Shown piece after piece: positions 35,442 to 46,747 of a DNA stretch of 64,000 nucleotides. How positions within the stretch are numbered: position 1 is the first letter of the stretch; the number at the start of each line of letters is the position of its first letter. Source of the DNA: Methylocapsa palsarum (lineage in GTDB: Bacteria; Pseudomonadota; Alphaproteobacteria; Rhizobiales; Beijerinckiaceae); the NCBI RefSeq assembly GCF_900114285.1, contig NZ_FOSN01000001.1, positions 1 through 64,000 of the forward strand. Reading direction: 5' to 3'. The translations under genes and the position numbers were made by a program. Under the pieces are notes generated by a model. That model was not told the DNA's origin and did no database searches. It was given only the letters and a program-made list of their open reading frames with translations.

Positions 35442-37475
35442 TTACATCCCGAAGGCCGTCGTGCGCCGGTTGCCCGACGCGAGATTGCGGTATCGCGCCA
35501 TCGCCCAGAGAGGGAAATACTTGGAATATCCATGATAGCGCAGGTAAAAGACGCGCGGGAAACCGGTCGCGGTGAAGCGCTCCTCTGACCAAAATCCGTC
35601 TTCCGACTGCGTCAGCGCAAGGTAGCGCACGCCCCTTGAGACCGATGGATCGTCGACCATACCGGCGGCCATCAGCCCGAGCAACGCCCAGGCCGTCTGC
35701 GACGACGTGCTCGGCGCCGGCCGGTAGCCGCAATAGTCCAACTCGTAGCTCTCGCCGCCTTCGCCCCAGCCGCCGTCGGCATTCTGAATCTGTTTCAGCC
35801 AGGCGACGGCCTTTTGGACCGGCGCGCTGTTCGGGTCGAAATCGATGGCGTTGAGAGCGCAGAGCGCCGACCATGTTCCGTAGATGTAATTCATGCCCCA
35901 GCGGCCGAACCAGCTGCCGTCCTTCTCCTGGACTTTGATGAGATAATCGATCGCGCGAGCGAGGTTCGGATTGCCGGCCGGCCGCTCGCCAAGCTGGCCG
36001 AGCATTGAGATGCAGCGGGCCGTGACATCTGCGGTCGGCGGATCGAGAAGCGCGCCGTGATCGGCGAACGGGATGGCGTTGAGATATTCGCGGTCATTGT
36101 CGGCGTCGAAGGCGCCGAAGCCGCCGTTGGCGCTTTGCAGACCTTCGATCCATTCGCGCGCGCGCGAAATCGCCGCTGCGTAATCGGCGTCCGCCCCGTT
36201 CGGCGACGTCCGCTTTGGAGCCGCCGTCTGCAGGACCGAGCGCTGCATGGCCATGACGACGACGGCGGTGTCGTCGAGATCGGGATAATGGGGATTGGCG
36301 TATTGGAAGGCCCATCCGCCCGGACGAACATCAGGTTTCTGCGCCGCCCAATCACCGACGACATCCGTGACCTGGAGAGGTTCGAGCCAGTCGACGGCGG
36401 CGCCGACGCGAGGCGCAAGATTCGCGCCGCCGCTTTCCATCAGCGCAAGCGCGGCAAGCGCGCTGTCCCAGACAGGGGAGACGCAGGGCTGGCAATAGGC
36501 CTCGTCCTCCTTGACGACGACGAGCTTGTCAATGGCGGCGACGATCCGGGTGATCTCCGGACCCGAACGCGGGTAGCCAAGAGAGTCCAGCATTAACGCC
36601 GAATAGGCCATCGCCGGATAGATCGCGCCGAGGCCATCCTCGCCGTTCAATCGCTCCCTGACGAAAGCCACCGCTTTCTCGATCGCGCTCTGGCGCAGCG
36701 AATCCGGAAAATACGGCTCCGCCCAGCGTAAAACACCGTCGATCCCCGCGAAAATCTGCGTCCAGGGAAAGCGCGGGTGAGGCGTGCCCGGCCAGCGCCT
36801 GACCGTGTCCGCTGGCGCGACGAAAAGCTCCTCAATGGAGGTCAGGCGAGGATTTCGCGCCTTCGGCTTCAAGGCGTGCACGACCGTCAGCGGAACGAGA
36901 ACGGTGCGGCCCCAATAGGAAATCTTGGTGATATGGAACGGGAACCAGCGCGGCAGATGCATGATCTCGACTGGCGTCACGGGAACCGCGGTCCAGGGCA
37001 CGGCGCCGTAAAGCGCGAGCAGCGAGCGGGTGAAGACATTGGTCGCCGCCGCGCCGCCATGCGCCAGAATCGCGTCGCGCGCCCGGCGCATATGCGGCGC
37101 ATCGGGCGAATCGCCGATGATCTTCAGCGCGAAATAGGCTTTGACGCTGCTGCTGATGTTGAAGGCGCCGTCGGTGAAGAGCGGCCAGCCGCCGTGCCTC
37201 GCCTGACGGCGGCGAAGGTAGACCGCGACTTTCGCTTCAAGCTCGTCCGGCGCCGGATCGCCGAGAAAATGGCGAAAGAGAATGTATTCGGCCGGAATCG
37301 AGACGTCGGCCTCAAGTTCGAAGACAAAGTGCCCGTCCGGACGCTGAGCGGCGAGAAGCGCCTCCTGCGCGCGCGCGATCGAAGGCGCAATCTCGTCGGC
37401 GACCACGCGAGGCGACGCACCGGTCAGAGGCTTTGAATGCATGCAGGTCTCATCGAGAGCAAGTCCGTCAGTCAC
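35442..37475 (-). CDS. shc: Squalene-hopene cyclase
   Basis: 677-residue cyclase that folds squalene into hopene/hopanol, the key step in hopanoid synthesis. The catalytic DxDD motif is present (PDLDDTA, near residue 399-402) along with several QW repeats (for example GSWFGRWGMNYIYGTW and GGWGEGGESY). A membrane-facing N-terminal alpha-barrel start (IARAQEALLAAQRPDGHF) is intact. A GTG at 37475 is chosen because AAAGGAG lies at good spacing; an ATG at 37496 and a TTG at 37523 are other options. It is fifth in the hpnA-C-D-E-shc-hpnG operon. Confidence 0.95.
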   Translation of the reverse strand: MTDGLALDETCMHSKPLTGASPRVVADEIAPSIARAQEALLAAQRPDGHFVFELEADVSIPAEYILFRHFLGDPAPDELEAKVAVYLRRRQARHGGWPLFTDGAFNISSSVKAYFALKIIGDSPDAPHMRRARDAILAHGGAAATNVFTRSLLALYGAVPWTAVPVTPVEIMHLPRWFPFHITKISYWGRTVLVPLTVVHALKPKARNPRLTSIEELFVAPADTVRRWPGTPHPRFPWTQIFAGIDGVLRWAEPYFPDSLRQSAIEKAVAFVRERLNGEDGLGAIYPAMAYSALMLDSLGYPRSGPEITRIVAAIDKLVVVKEDEAYCQPCVSPVWDSALAALALMESGGANLAPRVGAAVDWLEPLQVTDVVGDWAAQKPDVRPGGWAFQYANPHYPDLDDTAVVVMAMQRSVLQTAAPKRTSPNGADADYAAAISRAREWIEGLQSANGGFGAFDADNDREYLNAIPFADHGALLDPPTADVTARCISMLGQLGERPAGNPNLARAIDYLIKVQEKDGSWFGRWGMNYIYGTWSALCALNAIDFDPNSAPVQKAVAWLKQIQNADGGWGEGGESYELDYCGYRPAPSTSSQTAWALLGLMAAGMVDDPSVSRGVRYLALTQSEDGFWSEERFTATGFPRVFYLRYHGYSKYFPLWAMARYRNLASGNRRTTAFGM

Positions 37476-37519
37476 CTTTTCTCCTTTCCGCTCCATTGCT
37501 CCGTTTCGCCTGAATCTAG

Positions 37520-38776
37520 TCAAGCCCGGTTAATGATCAGCTCAGCTGCGCAATTGCCGGACCGGATCGCTCCTTCAATGGTCGCGGGCAGGCCGGTCGC
37601 GGTCCAGTCTCCGGCCAGCGCGAGATTGTTATAAGCAGTCTTCGCGCCAGGACGGCGTGCGTTTTCTTCCGGCGTCGCCGCGAAGGTCGCCCTCTTCTCC
37701 TTGATGATCTGCCAGGGCGGCAAAGCCGCGCCAAGCCCCGTCGCGCGCTGAATTTCGGACCAGATGTCGGCCGCCAGTTTTTCGCGCGGGGCCTCAAGCA
37801 GTCGGTCGGCGCCGCTGATCGTGACGGAAATCCGGTCAGGAAAGCTGAAAATCCACTCGGTCAGCCCGTTGACGACGCCGAGAATGGCGGGAAAATCCGC
37901 GGGCGGCGCGATCTTGAAATGCGCGTTGACGATCGCCCGCGAGGTCTGCGGCGCGCCGGTGCCGGGAAGAAGATCCTGCGCGATCTGCGGCGGAACGGCG
38001 AGGATCAGATGATCCGCCGGGCCAAGCGTCGCTGTCGCGTCGCCGAAATCGAGGCCTGACGCCCGCCCGGCCGAAAACGACACCGCGCGCAAACGGTGAT
38101 CGAGCCGGATATCCGCCCCCCTCATCTTCAAATAAAGTAGCGCTGGCTCGACGAAGGCGGCTGAAAGGCCTCGCGCCGCGAACATCGGGCGGCAGGCGCG
38201 CCCGCCTTTGGCCAAAGTCTCGCGCACGACGGCGCCGGCGAGGCGGGTCGAGCCTTCGCTTGGCTCGGTGTTGAGGGCGGCCAGCAGAAACGGCCGCCAA
38301 AGCCGTTCGTAAAGCCCGCCCTGGCACGGCATCGCTTGTTTGATCGGCCGATCCGCGCCAGGGACGAGCAGGCGCGCGAGCGTGAGATAATCGCGCCAGT
38401 TCGTATGCGGAGCGCGGCGGTTCCTGAAGAAGATCCACCACGGTAGCGGGCCATCGTTCGGCCGCACCCGCCACCGCTCGTTTGTCTCGAGGTCGAGAAA
38501 CGAGAATTCGGCGCGCGCAGGCGCGCTGAGAGCATCGCTTGCGCCGATGGCGTCGAGGTAGCGACGGGCGGCGAGATTGCCCGACAGGAGCAGATGATTG
38601 CCGTTGTCGATGACCATGCCGAGAGAGGAGTCAAAATAAGACCGGCAACGCCCTCCGGCCTGCCGGGCGGCGTCGTAGATCACGATGTCGAAGACCGAGC
38701 CGCGCCCGGCGAGCTTCACCGCCGCCGCCAAGCCGGCAAGACCAGCTCCAGCGATGTGAACGACAGGTCTCGCCAT
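37520..38776 (-). CDS. hpnE: Hydroxysqualene dehydroxylase HpnE
   Basis: 418-residue FAD-dependent amine-oxidase-type enzyme that reduces hydroxysqualene to squalene. The N-terminal dinucleotide fold is clear (VHIAGAGLAGLAAAVKLAGRG), followed by the GGRCRS FAD contact and the C-terminal LALAGDWTATGLPATIEGAI. The ATG overlaps the hpnD stop by one base (TGATG type), indicating coupled translation. Together with HpnC and HpnD it forms the three-step route from farnesyl diphosphate to squalene used in bacteria lacking squalene synthase. Confidence 0.95.
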   Translation of the reverse strand: MARPVVHIAGAGLAGLAAAVKLAGRGSVFDIVIYDAARQAGGRCRSYFDSSLGMVIDNGNHLLLSGNLAARRYLDAIGASDALSAPARAEFSFLDLETNERWRVRPNDGPLPWWIFFRNRRAPHTNWRDYLTLARLLVPGADRPIKQAMPCQGGLYERLWRPFLLAALNTEPSEGSTRLAGAVVRETLAKGGRACRPMFAARGLSAAFVEPALLYLKMRGADIRLDHRLRAVSFSAGRASGLDFGDATATLGPADHLILAVPPQIAQDLLPGTGAPQTSRAIVNAHFKIAPPADFPAILGVVNGLTEWIFSFPDRISVTISGADRLLEAPREKLAADIWSEIQRATGLGAALPPWQIIKEKRATFAATPEENARRPGAKTAYNNLALAGDWTATGLPATIEGAIRSGNCAAELIINRA

Positions 38777-39618
38777 CAGAACAGTCCGTGGCGAAGGACC
38801 GCGAGAATGACCCGATGGCGCGGGGTCCGGACCCTTTCGCGCGGCGGGGCGAACCCGCGCCTGATCAAACGCTCGAGGATCGATTCGTAGACCTCAGCCA
38901 TGATTTTCGGAGCGCGCAGGCTTTCCCGGGCGCATCTCGACATGATTTTGCGAGCCTCGTCGAAATGGGTTCGCGCGCTCGCGACCAGCGGCGCGCAGGC
39001 GCGATCGAGCGCAACCGCGGCGAGCGCGGCGGGGGGCGCATCAGGCGAAATCCCGGCCGCCTGCAAAGCCTCTCGCGGCAGATAGAGCCGGCCGATCGCG
39101 GCGTCCTCGTCGATGTCGCGCAAAATATTGGTGAGCTGAAAGGCGCGGCCGAGATGATGCGCGAGCCCCTGGCGCTCCTCTGGAGGGATGCCGAAAACCC
39201 GCACGCTGAGACGCCCGACCGCGCTCGCCACCCGGTCGCAATAAAGATCAAGCGTCGCGGCGTCAGGCGCCCTGATATCGGCGTCGACATCCATCTGCAT
39301 CCCGTCGATCACAGCGAGAAAATCCTCCTTCTGCAGATCAAACAGGCGGATCGCCTCCGCGAGGCCGCGCAATCCCGGCGGCGCCGATCTCGCGTAAAGG
39401 GCGTCGAGACTGGCGCGCCATTGATCAAGCGCTCGCGTTCGGGCCTCGCGCGAGCCGCCTTCGTCGGCGATATCGTCGACCGCGCGGCAGAAGGAATAGA
39501 TTTCGAACATCGCCTCGCGGCGCGGACGCGGCAGGATCCGCATCGGCGCGTAGAACGAGCTGCCGCGCGAGGCGGCGGCGGCGTTCTGCTCGTCGATGTT
39601 GAGAGCGCCCTCGCTCAT
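38776..39618 (-). CDS. hpnD: Presqualene diphosphate synthase HpnD
   Basis: 280-residue squalene/phytoene synthase family member that condenses two farnesyl diphosphates to presqualene diphosphate. The two Asp-rich diphosphate-binding sites are present (CRAVDDIADEGG and RAFQLTNILRDIDEDA). The FYAPMRILPRPRREAMFEIY start matches family N-termini. The ATG overlaps the hpnC stop by four bases. Residue RLYLPREALQAAG is the usual second-half signature. Confidence 0.95.
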   Translation of the reverse strand: MSEGALNIDEQNAAAASRGSSFYAPMRILPRPRREAMFEIYSFCRAVDDIADEGGSREARTRALDQWRASLDALYARSAPPGLRGLAEAIRLFDLQKEDFLAVIDGMQMDVDADIRAPDAATLDLYCDRVASAVGRLSVRVFGIPPEERQGLAHHLGRAFQLTNILRDIDEDAAIGRLYLPREALQAAGISPDAPPAALAAVALDRACAPLVASARTHFDEARKIMSRCARESLRAPKIMAEVYESILERLIRRGFAPPRERVRTPRHRVILAVLRHGLF

Positions 39619-40496
39619 GCGTCACCTGCGCGCGGACTGGGGAGCGGCGCGGATTTTCGCACATAGGCGCGAAGGCCAAGCGAGGCGCCGAGGACGGACG
39701 TGGCGAGAAAGCCGGGCTTGGAGAGATGCACGGTTTCACACAAGGGATCGCGGACGAGGAGAAAGGAATTCAATTTGCGCGCCAGTTGAAGGATCATCGC
39801 GGTTTCGAGACAAAGCCGGAAATTGCGGACCTCCGGAGGCAACGCGGCGCCGGCGTCGATCAACGAGGCCGTCTTGCCGGCGAGCTCGCGCAGGGCGGCG
39901 CGCAGCCCCGGGGCCGCCCTTGGAGCCCGCAGATCCTCGACGGAGGCGCCATGCGCGGCGAGAAGGTCCTGCGGAATGTAGACCCGGTCGAGAGTGCGGT
40001 AATCGGCGCCGCAATCCTGCATATGGTTGATGATCTGCAGCGCTGAGCAGAGCGCGTCAGAGGCGGGCCACGTCGCTTCGCTTTCGCCGTGGACGTCGAG
40101 CACGAACCGGCCGACCGGCGCCGCCGAATAGGCGCAATAGTCCATGAGTTCGGCGAAGCTGGCGTAGCGGGACTTGACGGCGTCGAGGCGGAAGGCGCGC
40201 AACAGATCGAGGGCGTGCCGCGGCGACAGTTTCGTTTGCGCGATGATCGAGCGAAGCGGTTTTGCCGCCTCCGTAGCCTCGCTGTCGCCGAGCAGGGTCG
40301 CTTCAAAGGCGTCGAGACCGGCGAGCTTTTCCTCGGGGGAGAGCGAACGATTGTCGACAACGTCGTCGGCGCCGCGCGCGAACCGATAATACGCCAATAT
40401 CGGCGCGCGGAATTCTTCCGCGATCAGCACCGAGGCGACCGGAAAATTCTCGTCGCGATGGGTCTTTGAGGGTTCGATCGTCAAGGCCTCGCTCAT
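39615..40496 (-). CDS. hpnC: Hydroxysqualene synthase HpnC
   Basis: 293-residue squalene/phytoene synthase paralogue that converts presqualene diphosphate to hydroxysqualene. The first Asp-rich site is FARGADDVVDNRSLS, and the second reads QIINHMQDCGADYRTLDRVY, with the altered Asp spacing typical of HpnC. The N-terminal NFPVASVLIAEEFRAPILAYY is characteristic. The ATG overlaps the hpnA stop by four bases. Second gene of the operon. Confidence 0.94.
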   Translation of the reverse strand: MSEALTIEPSKTHRDENFPVASVLIAEEFRAPILAYYRFARGADDVVDNRSLSPEEKLAGLDAFEATLLGDSEATEAAKPLRSIIAQTKLSPRHALDLLRAFRLDAVKSRYASFAELMDYCAYSAAPVGRFVLDVHGESEATWPASDALCSALQIINHMQDCGADYRTLDRVYIPQDLLAAHGASVEDLRAPRAAPGLRAALRELAGKTASLIDAGAALPPEVRNFRLCLETAMILQLARKLNSFLLVRDPLCETVHLSKPGFLATSVLGASLGLRAYVRKSAPLPSPRAGDA

Positions 40497-41491
40497 CGCA
40501 CGTGTCCGTGTTCGCGAAACCAGATCAAGGCCTCGTTCAGGCCTTCCAGATAGGGCCTCGCCTTATATCCAAGGTCGCGCTCCGCCTTCGCGGAACTGAA
40601 AAACATTCGATGTTTCGACATGCGCAATCCGTCGACGGTCACAAAGGGCTCACGCCGCGTGAACCTCGCCATCGCCTCGGCCGCGTAGGCCAGAGGATAG
40701 ACCAGCGGACGCGGAAACCGCAGCCAAGGCGCCGGCCGGCCGCAAAGACGGGCGATGTCGCACAGCAGGCCGGACAGCGGCACGTCCTGTCCGCCGAGGA
40801 TGTATTGCTGGCCAGGGATTCCCCGATTGAGCGCGGCGAGATGGCCAAGCGCCACGTCGTCCACATGCACCAGATTGAGCCCGGTGTCGACGAAGCCGGG
40901 CACGTTGCCGCGGGCCGCCTCGACAATGATCCGTCCGGTCGGCGTCGGCTTTTGATCGCGCGGTCCGATCGGCGTCGAAGGATGCACGATGATCGCCGGA
41001 AGGGAATCGCGCGCGATCATGGTCTTGACGATCTCTTCGGCGGCGATCTTGCTTTGCTTGTATTCGCCGATGGCGAGCGAGCGCGCGAGCGGGGTCGTCT
41101 CGTCGGCGGGATGGCCATTGGACGAGCAGGCGATGGTCGCGACGCTGCTGGTGTAGATCACGCGTTCGACGCGCTCGGCCAGGGCCGCCTGCATGAGGGT
41201 GCGCGTGCCGTCGAGGTTTGTCGCCATGATCTCGCCGGGCTCGCGCGCCCAGAGCCGGTAATCCGCGGCGACGTGGAACAGAATCCTGACCCCCGACATC
41301 GCCCGCGCGACCGCCTCCGGATCGCGCATATCGCCTTCGACGAGTTCGAGATCGAGACCCTCCAGATTGGTCCGCGCGCTGGTTTGACGCAGCAAGGCCC
41401 GGACGTTATAGCCGGACCTCACTAGGGCGAGCGCCACAGCAGATCCCACAAAGCCCGAGGCTCCAGTGACCAGAACCTTCTCGCCCGCCAC
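40493..41491 (-). CDS. hpnA: Hopanoid-associated sugar epimerase HpnA
   Basis: 332-residue extended short-chain dehydrogenase/epimerase. The NAD(P) motif VLVTGASGFVGSAVALAL (TGxxGxxG) and the catalytic YKQSK (YxxxK) with the upstream TSSVA serine are present. It is thought to modify the sugar-derived side chain of extended hopanoids, although its step is not firmly settled. A GTG at 41491 just before the first beta-strand is chosen; a TTG at 41512 would add seven residues. First gene of the hpnA-C-D-E-shc-hpnG operon, whose genes mostly overlap by a few bases. Confidence 0.92.
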   Translation of the reverse strand: MAGEKVLVTGASGFVGSAVALALVRSGYNVRALLRQTSARTNLEGLDLELVEGDMRDPEAVARAMSGVRILFHVAADYRLWAREPGEIMATNLDGTRTLMQAALAERVERVIYTSSVATIACSSNGHPADETTPLARSLAIGEYKQSKIAAEEIVKTMIARDSLPAIIVHPSTPIGPRDQKPTPTGRIIVEAARGNVPGFVDTGLNLVHVDDVALGHLAALNRGIPGQQYILGGQDVPLSGLLCDIARLCGRPAPWLRFPRPLVYPLAYAAEAMARFTRREPFVTVDGLRMSKHRMFFSSAKAERDLGYKARPYLEGLNEALIWFREHGHVR

Positions 41492-41553
41492 GCCGCCGCA
41501 CCCCGCGCTCAAAAACCCGCAACCCGTTTAGTTCAATCATTGGCGCGACGGAG

Positions 41554-41569
41554 ATAACACTTATGTTAT
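41554..41569. promoter_or_regulatory. Candidate regulator palindrome upstream of the hopanoid operon
   Basis: Perfect inverted repeat ATAACA-CTTA-TGTTAT, in an AT-rich pocket about 63 bp before the hpnA GTG and 145 bp before the ABC exporter start. It could be an operator or promoter-related site for either divergent unit. No regulator gene is adjacent. Confidence 0.4.
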
Positions 41570-41713
41570 ATCGTCAGCAACCTTGCCGGACGGCGGCCGC
41601 CCCAATTCCCTGCAATAGTGTTAAGAGGCTCTCGTCGTCGCCGGATCTGGAGCGCCGGATCGCCGCCGGGAAGTTTTTCATTACAACCGCAAGATGTTGA
41701 TAGAAATCAAGCG

Positions 41714-43509
<1,796 letters not shown>

Positions 43510-43513
<4 letters not shown>

Positions 43514-43983
43514 ATCTCGTCTCGATCATGGCCGGTCCACCGCAAGCGCCATGTTTTCAGGCCCGACCTCGGATTGGCCCCCTCGGCGATGGGCCTGAAT
43601 CCTTCACGTTCGTAAAACCGCATCGCGCGCGGGTTGTCCTGATTGACCTCCAGCTCGATTTTGGCCGGAGAGAGCCGCCGGGCCTCCGCAAGGAGCAGCT
43701 TCGCCGCCGGTCCGCCTTTGGCGTCCGGGGCGAGGGCGATCTGGTCGAGATAGCCGGTCTGCGGATCGATCGACAGGAACCCCAGCATGGCGCCGGAGGC
43801 GTCGAACGCGCAGGTCGTGACGGCGCCCGCCGCTTCCAGCGCCCGGACATGCGCGACGAACCAATCCCGCCGCGCGGCGAAATCGATCTGCGGCATCGCT
43901 TCCCGCCAGCTCGCCTCCCAGAGATCGACAAGGCCAGGCCTTTCGGCATCTTCCGGCTGGCGTAAACTGATCGCGCTCGTCAT
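43510..43983 (-). CDS. GNAT N-acetyltransferase
   Basis: 157-residue GNAT protein. It starts MTSAISLRQPEDAERPGLVD, a normal first beta-alpha unit, and has the acetyl-CoA-binding region LDQIALAPDAKGGPAAKLLL and the final NQDNPRAMRFYEREGFRPI. Its loop has GGPAA in place of the usual G-x-G-x-G/A, a mild variation. Substrate unknown. Convergent, four-base stop overlap with the ABC exporter; divergent from recF. Confidence 0.85.
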
Positions 43984-44089
43984 GCAGTTCGTCTTAGTGT
44001 TCGTGTTGGGGTTAGATCCCGCCTCAATGAGGGCATGGTGATCGGGGCGGTCAAGGGCTTCCGGTCGCGGAGGCGAAGCCGCAAGTGAA

Positions 44090-45286
44090 ATGATGAGGAC
44101 CATGACGACCTCGCCGCCTGCGGGCGCGGGATTTCCTCTGGGCTTCGCCGGAACAGGCGTCCGGCGGCTGGCGCTCGCCGATTTCCGCTCATTCGCCACG
44201 CTCGACGTGGAGATTTCCGACCATATTGTCGTCCTGACCGGCGACAATGGCGCTGGAAAAACCAACGCGCTCGAAGCCTTGTCGCTGCTCTCGCCGGGGC
44301 GCGGCCTGCGCCGGGCCGAGCTGGCCGATTGCGCCCGCAAGGGCGGCGGCGGCGGTTTCGCGGTTTCAGTGGAATTGTCCGGGCCCGGCGGAAAGGTTCG
44401 GCTCGGGACCGGCCTCGAACCGCAGCCGGAGGCGCCGCCGGCGCGGAAATTCAGGATCGACCGCGAGCCGGCCCCCTCCATACGCGCCTTCGGCGGTCAT
44501 GTTCGCGTCGTCTGGCTGACGCCGGCGATGGATGGATTGTTCACAGGGCCGGCGGGGGAGCGGCGGCGATTTCTCGACCGGCTGGTGCTGGCTCTCGATC
44601 CGGAGCACGGGGCGAGGGTCAACGCGTTCGAGCGCGCGCTGCGCGGGCGCAATCGGTTGCTGGAGGAAGGCCGAAGCGCCGGCGACGGGGCCTGGCTCGA
44701 CGCCATCGAACGCGAGGTCGCGGAACTTGGCGTCGCAATCGCCGCCGCGCGGGTCGAAACGCTCGCCCGGCTCTCGGCGCTGATCCTCGCCGGGCGCGAA
44801 CGCGATTCGCCGTTTCCATGGGCGGGCCTCGCCCTGCGCGGGGAGATCGAAGCCCTCGTGGGAGAGCGGCCGGCACTCGAGGCCGAGGATCTCTTCCGGG
44901 GGATGCTGCGCGCCAATCGGACACGCGACGCGGCGGCCGGGCGCACGCTGATCGGGCCCCAGGCGAGCGATCTGCAGGTCCGGCACGGACCCAAGGGCGC
45001 CGAGGCGGCGCAGGCTTCGACCGGCGAACAGAAGGCGCTGCTCGTCGGCCTCGTTCTGGCTCACGCCAGGCTCGTCGAAGCGGCGAGCGGAATCGCGCCT
45101 CTCATCCTGCTCGACGAAATCGCGGCGCATTTCGATCCCCTCCGCCGCAGCGCCCTCTACGATCTGCTCGCAAATCTTGGGGGCCAGATCTGGCTTACCG
45201 GGGCGGACGCGGCAACCTTCGCCGAGCTTGAGTCGCGGGCGCAAATGCTGCGCGTGACCACGGGACGCATGGCTCCATTGGCGTGA
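44090..45286 (+). CDS. recF: DNA replication and repair protein RecF
   Basis: 398-residue SMC-like ATPase that helps load RecA at gaps with RecO and RecR. The N-terminal LALADFRSFATLDVEI and Walker A GDNGAGKTNALEALSLLSP are standard; the signature ASTGEQKALLVGLVLAHA and Walker B PLILLDEIAAHFD are near the C-terminus. Starts at 44090, 44093 or 44102 are possible; the residues before RRLALADF vary in the family. In many alphaproteobacteria recF follows dnaN; here that neighbour is absent. Confidence 0.93.
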   Translation: MMRTMTTSPPAGAGFPLGFAGTGVRRLALADFRSFATLDVEISDHIVVLTGDNGAGKTNALEALSLLSPGRGLRRAELADCARKGGGGGFAVSVELSGPGGKVRLGTGLEPQPEAPPARKFRIDREPAPSIRAFGGHVRVVWLTPAMDGLFTGPAGERRRFLDRLVLALDPEHGARVNAFERALRGRNRLLEEGRSAGDGAWLDAIEREVAELGVAIAAARVETLARLSALILAGRERDSPFPWAGLALRGEIEALVGERPALEAEDLFRGMLRANRTRDAAAGRTLIGPQASDLQVRHGPKGAEAAQASTGEQKALLVGLVLAHARLVEAASGIAPLILLDEIAAHFDPLRRSALYDLLANLGGQIWLTGADAATFAELESRAQMLRVTTGRMAPLA

Positions 45287-45447
45287 GGCAGGCCGCGGCA
45301 GGCCGAAAAAATTCTCCATCGCGCGCGCGAACTTATATAGACAGGATCAGTGAAGTTGTCGCGAGGCCGCAGATCATAGGCTTTGCCTCCTGCGGCTTGC
45401 CCGAGGCCGGCGCGCCGCGAGCGGTTTAATCACCAAGAAGGAATTCG

Positions 45448-46671
45448 ATGGCCAAGCCCAGCAGCGAAGAAGGCGAAACCGCCGCCAAGCCGAAAGGGGG
45501 CCTGTTTTCAAGGGTCTTCGGGCGCAAGGAGGCTCCCGCTGCGCCTCCGCCTTCCACTGAGGAACCCTTGGCGCAAGCGCTGGAGCAAGAGCGCGACGCG
45601 TCCGCCGGACCGTTTGACGAGGCCGCTCCCCAGGATGTGACTGAGGTCGACGAAGCCTTACCGGACGCGCCTTTCGAGACGGAAGCGCCGCCGCAGGCCG
45701 ACCCCAGTCCGCTCTCTTTTGCGCCGATGCCGCCGATCGCCGAAGGGCAGAAACGCAGCTGGTGGACAAGGCTGCGCGAAGGCCTCGCGCGCTCCTCGAA
45801 TTCGATCGGGGCCGGACTGATCGCGATTTTCACCAAGCGCAAGCTTGACAGCGGAATGCTCGACGATCTCGAAGACGTTCTGATTCGCGCCGATCTCGGC
45901 GTCGCCACGGCGGCGCGGATCGCGCAGATCGTCGGCAAAGGCCGCTATGACAAGAACGTCGAGATTGAGGAGGTCAAGGACATCCTCGCCACTGAAGTCG
46001 AACGTGTCCTTGGCCCCTATGCGAAGCCGCTCGACGTCGACACGGGCGAAAAGCCTTTTGTCATTCTGGTCGTCGGCGTGAACGGCTCCGGCAAGACGAC
46101 GACCATCGGCAAGCTCGCCTCGCAATTCTCCGGGGAGGGACGCAAGGTTTTGCTCGCTGCCGGCGACACGTTCCGCGCGGCCGCCGTCATGCAATTGCGC
46201 ATCTGGGGCGAACGCCTGTCCTGCCCGGTCATCTACCGCGAACAAGGCGCCGACGCGTCGGCGCTGGCGTTCGACGCGGTCAAGGCGGCGCGCGAACGCG
46301 GCGACGACGTGGTTCTCATCGACACGGCGGGGCGGCTGCAAAACCGGGCGGAGCTGATGGCCGAACTCGACAAGATCATCCGCGTGGTCCGGAAAGTCGA
46401 CGAGAGCGCTCCCCATGCCGTGCTTCTGGTACTCGACGCGACGGTCGGGCAGAATGCGCTCAGTCAGGTCGAAATCTTCGGCCGGGTCGCGGGCGTCACC
46501 GGCCTCGTGATGACCAAGCTCGACGGAACCGCTCGCGGCGGCATTCTTGTCGCCATCACCGACAAGTTTCACCTCCCGATCCATTATATTGGCGTTGGCG
46601 AAACGGCCGGCGATCTCGAGCCCTTCACGGCCCGCGAGTTCGCCCGCGCGATCGCCGGGATCGAGGGCTAG
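45448..46671 (+). CDS. ftsY: Signal recognition particle receptor FtsY
   Basis: 407-residue GTPase that docks the ribosome-SRP complex at the membrane. An acidic, low-complexity A domain (about 1-105) precedes the N domain (WWTRLREGLARSSNSIGAGL) and G domain with GVNGSGKTTTIGKLA, DTAGRLQNRAELM, TKLDGTARGG and the closing GVGETAGDLEPF. AAGGA lies eight bases upstream of the ATG. It is followed 76 bp later by the yciB-like gene on the same strand, an arrangement often seen in Hyphomicrobiales. Confidence 0.97.
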   Translation: MAKPSSEEGETAAKPKGGLFSRVFGRKEAPAAPPPSTEEPLAQALEQERDASAGPFDEAAPQDVTEVDEALPDAPFETEAPPQADPSPLSFAPMPPIAEGQKRSWWTRLREGLARSSNSIGAGLIAIFTKRKLDSGMLDDLEDVLIRADLGVATAARIAQIVGKGRYDKNVEIEEVKDILATEVERVLGPYAKPLDVDTGEKPFVILVVGVNGSGKTTTIGKLASQFSGEGRKVLLAAGDTFRAAAVMQLRIWGERLSCPVIYREQGADASALAFDAVKAARERGDDVVLIDTAGRLQNRAELMAELDKIIRVVRKVDESAPHAVLLVLDATVGQNALSQVEIFGRVAGVTGLVMTKLDGTARGGILVAITDKFHLPIHYIGVGETAGDLEPFTAREFARAIAGIEG

Positions 46672-46747
46672 GCGCTTCACGCCAACTCAAAAACGCATTA
46701 ATGAAGAAGCCAAATTAACATAGCGACGACAAGGAAAGCCGGCTTTC

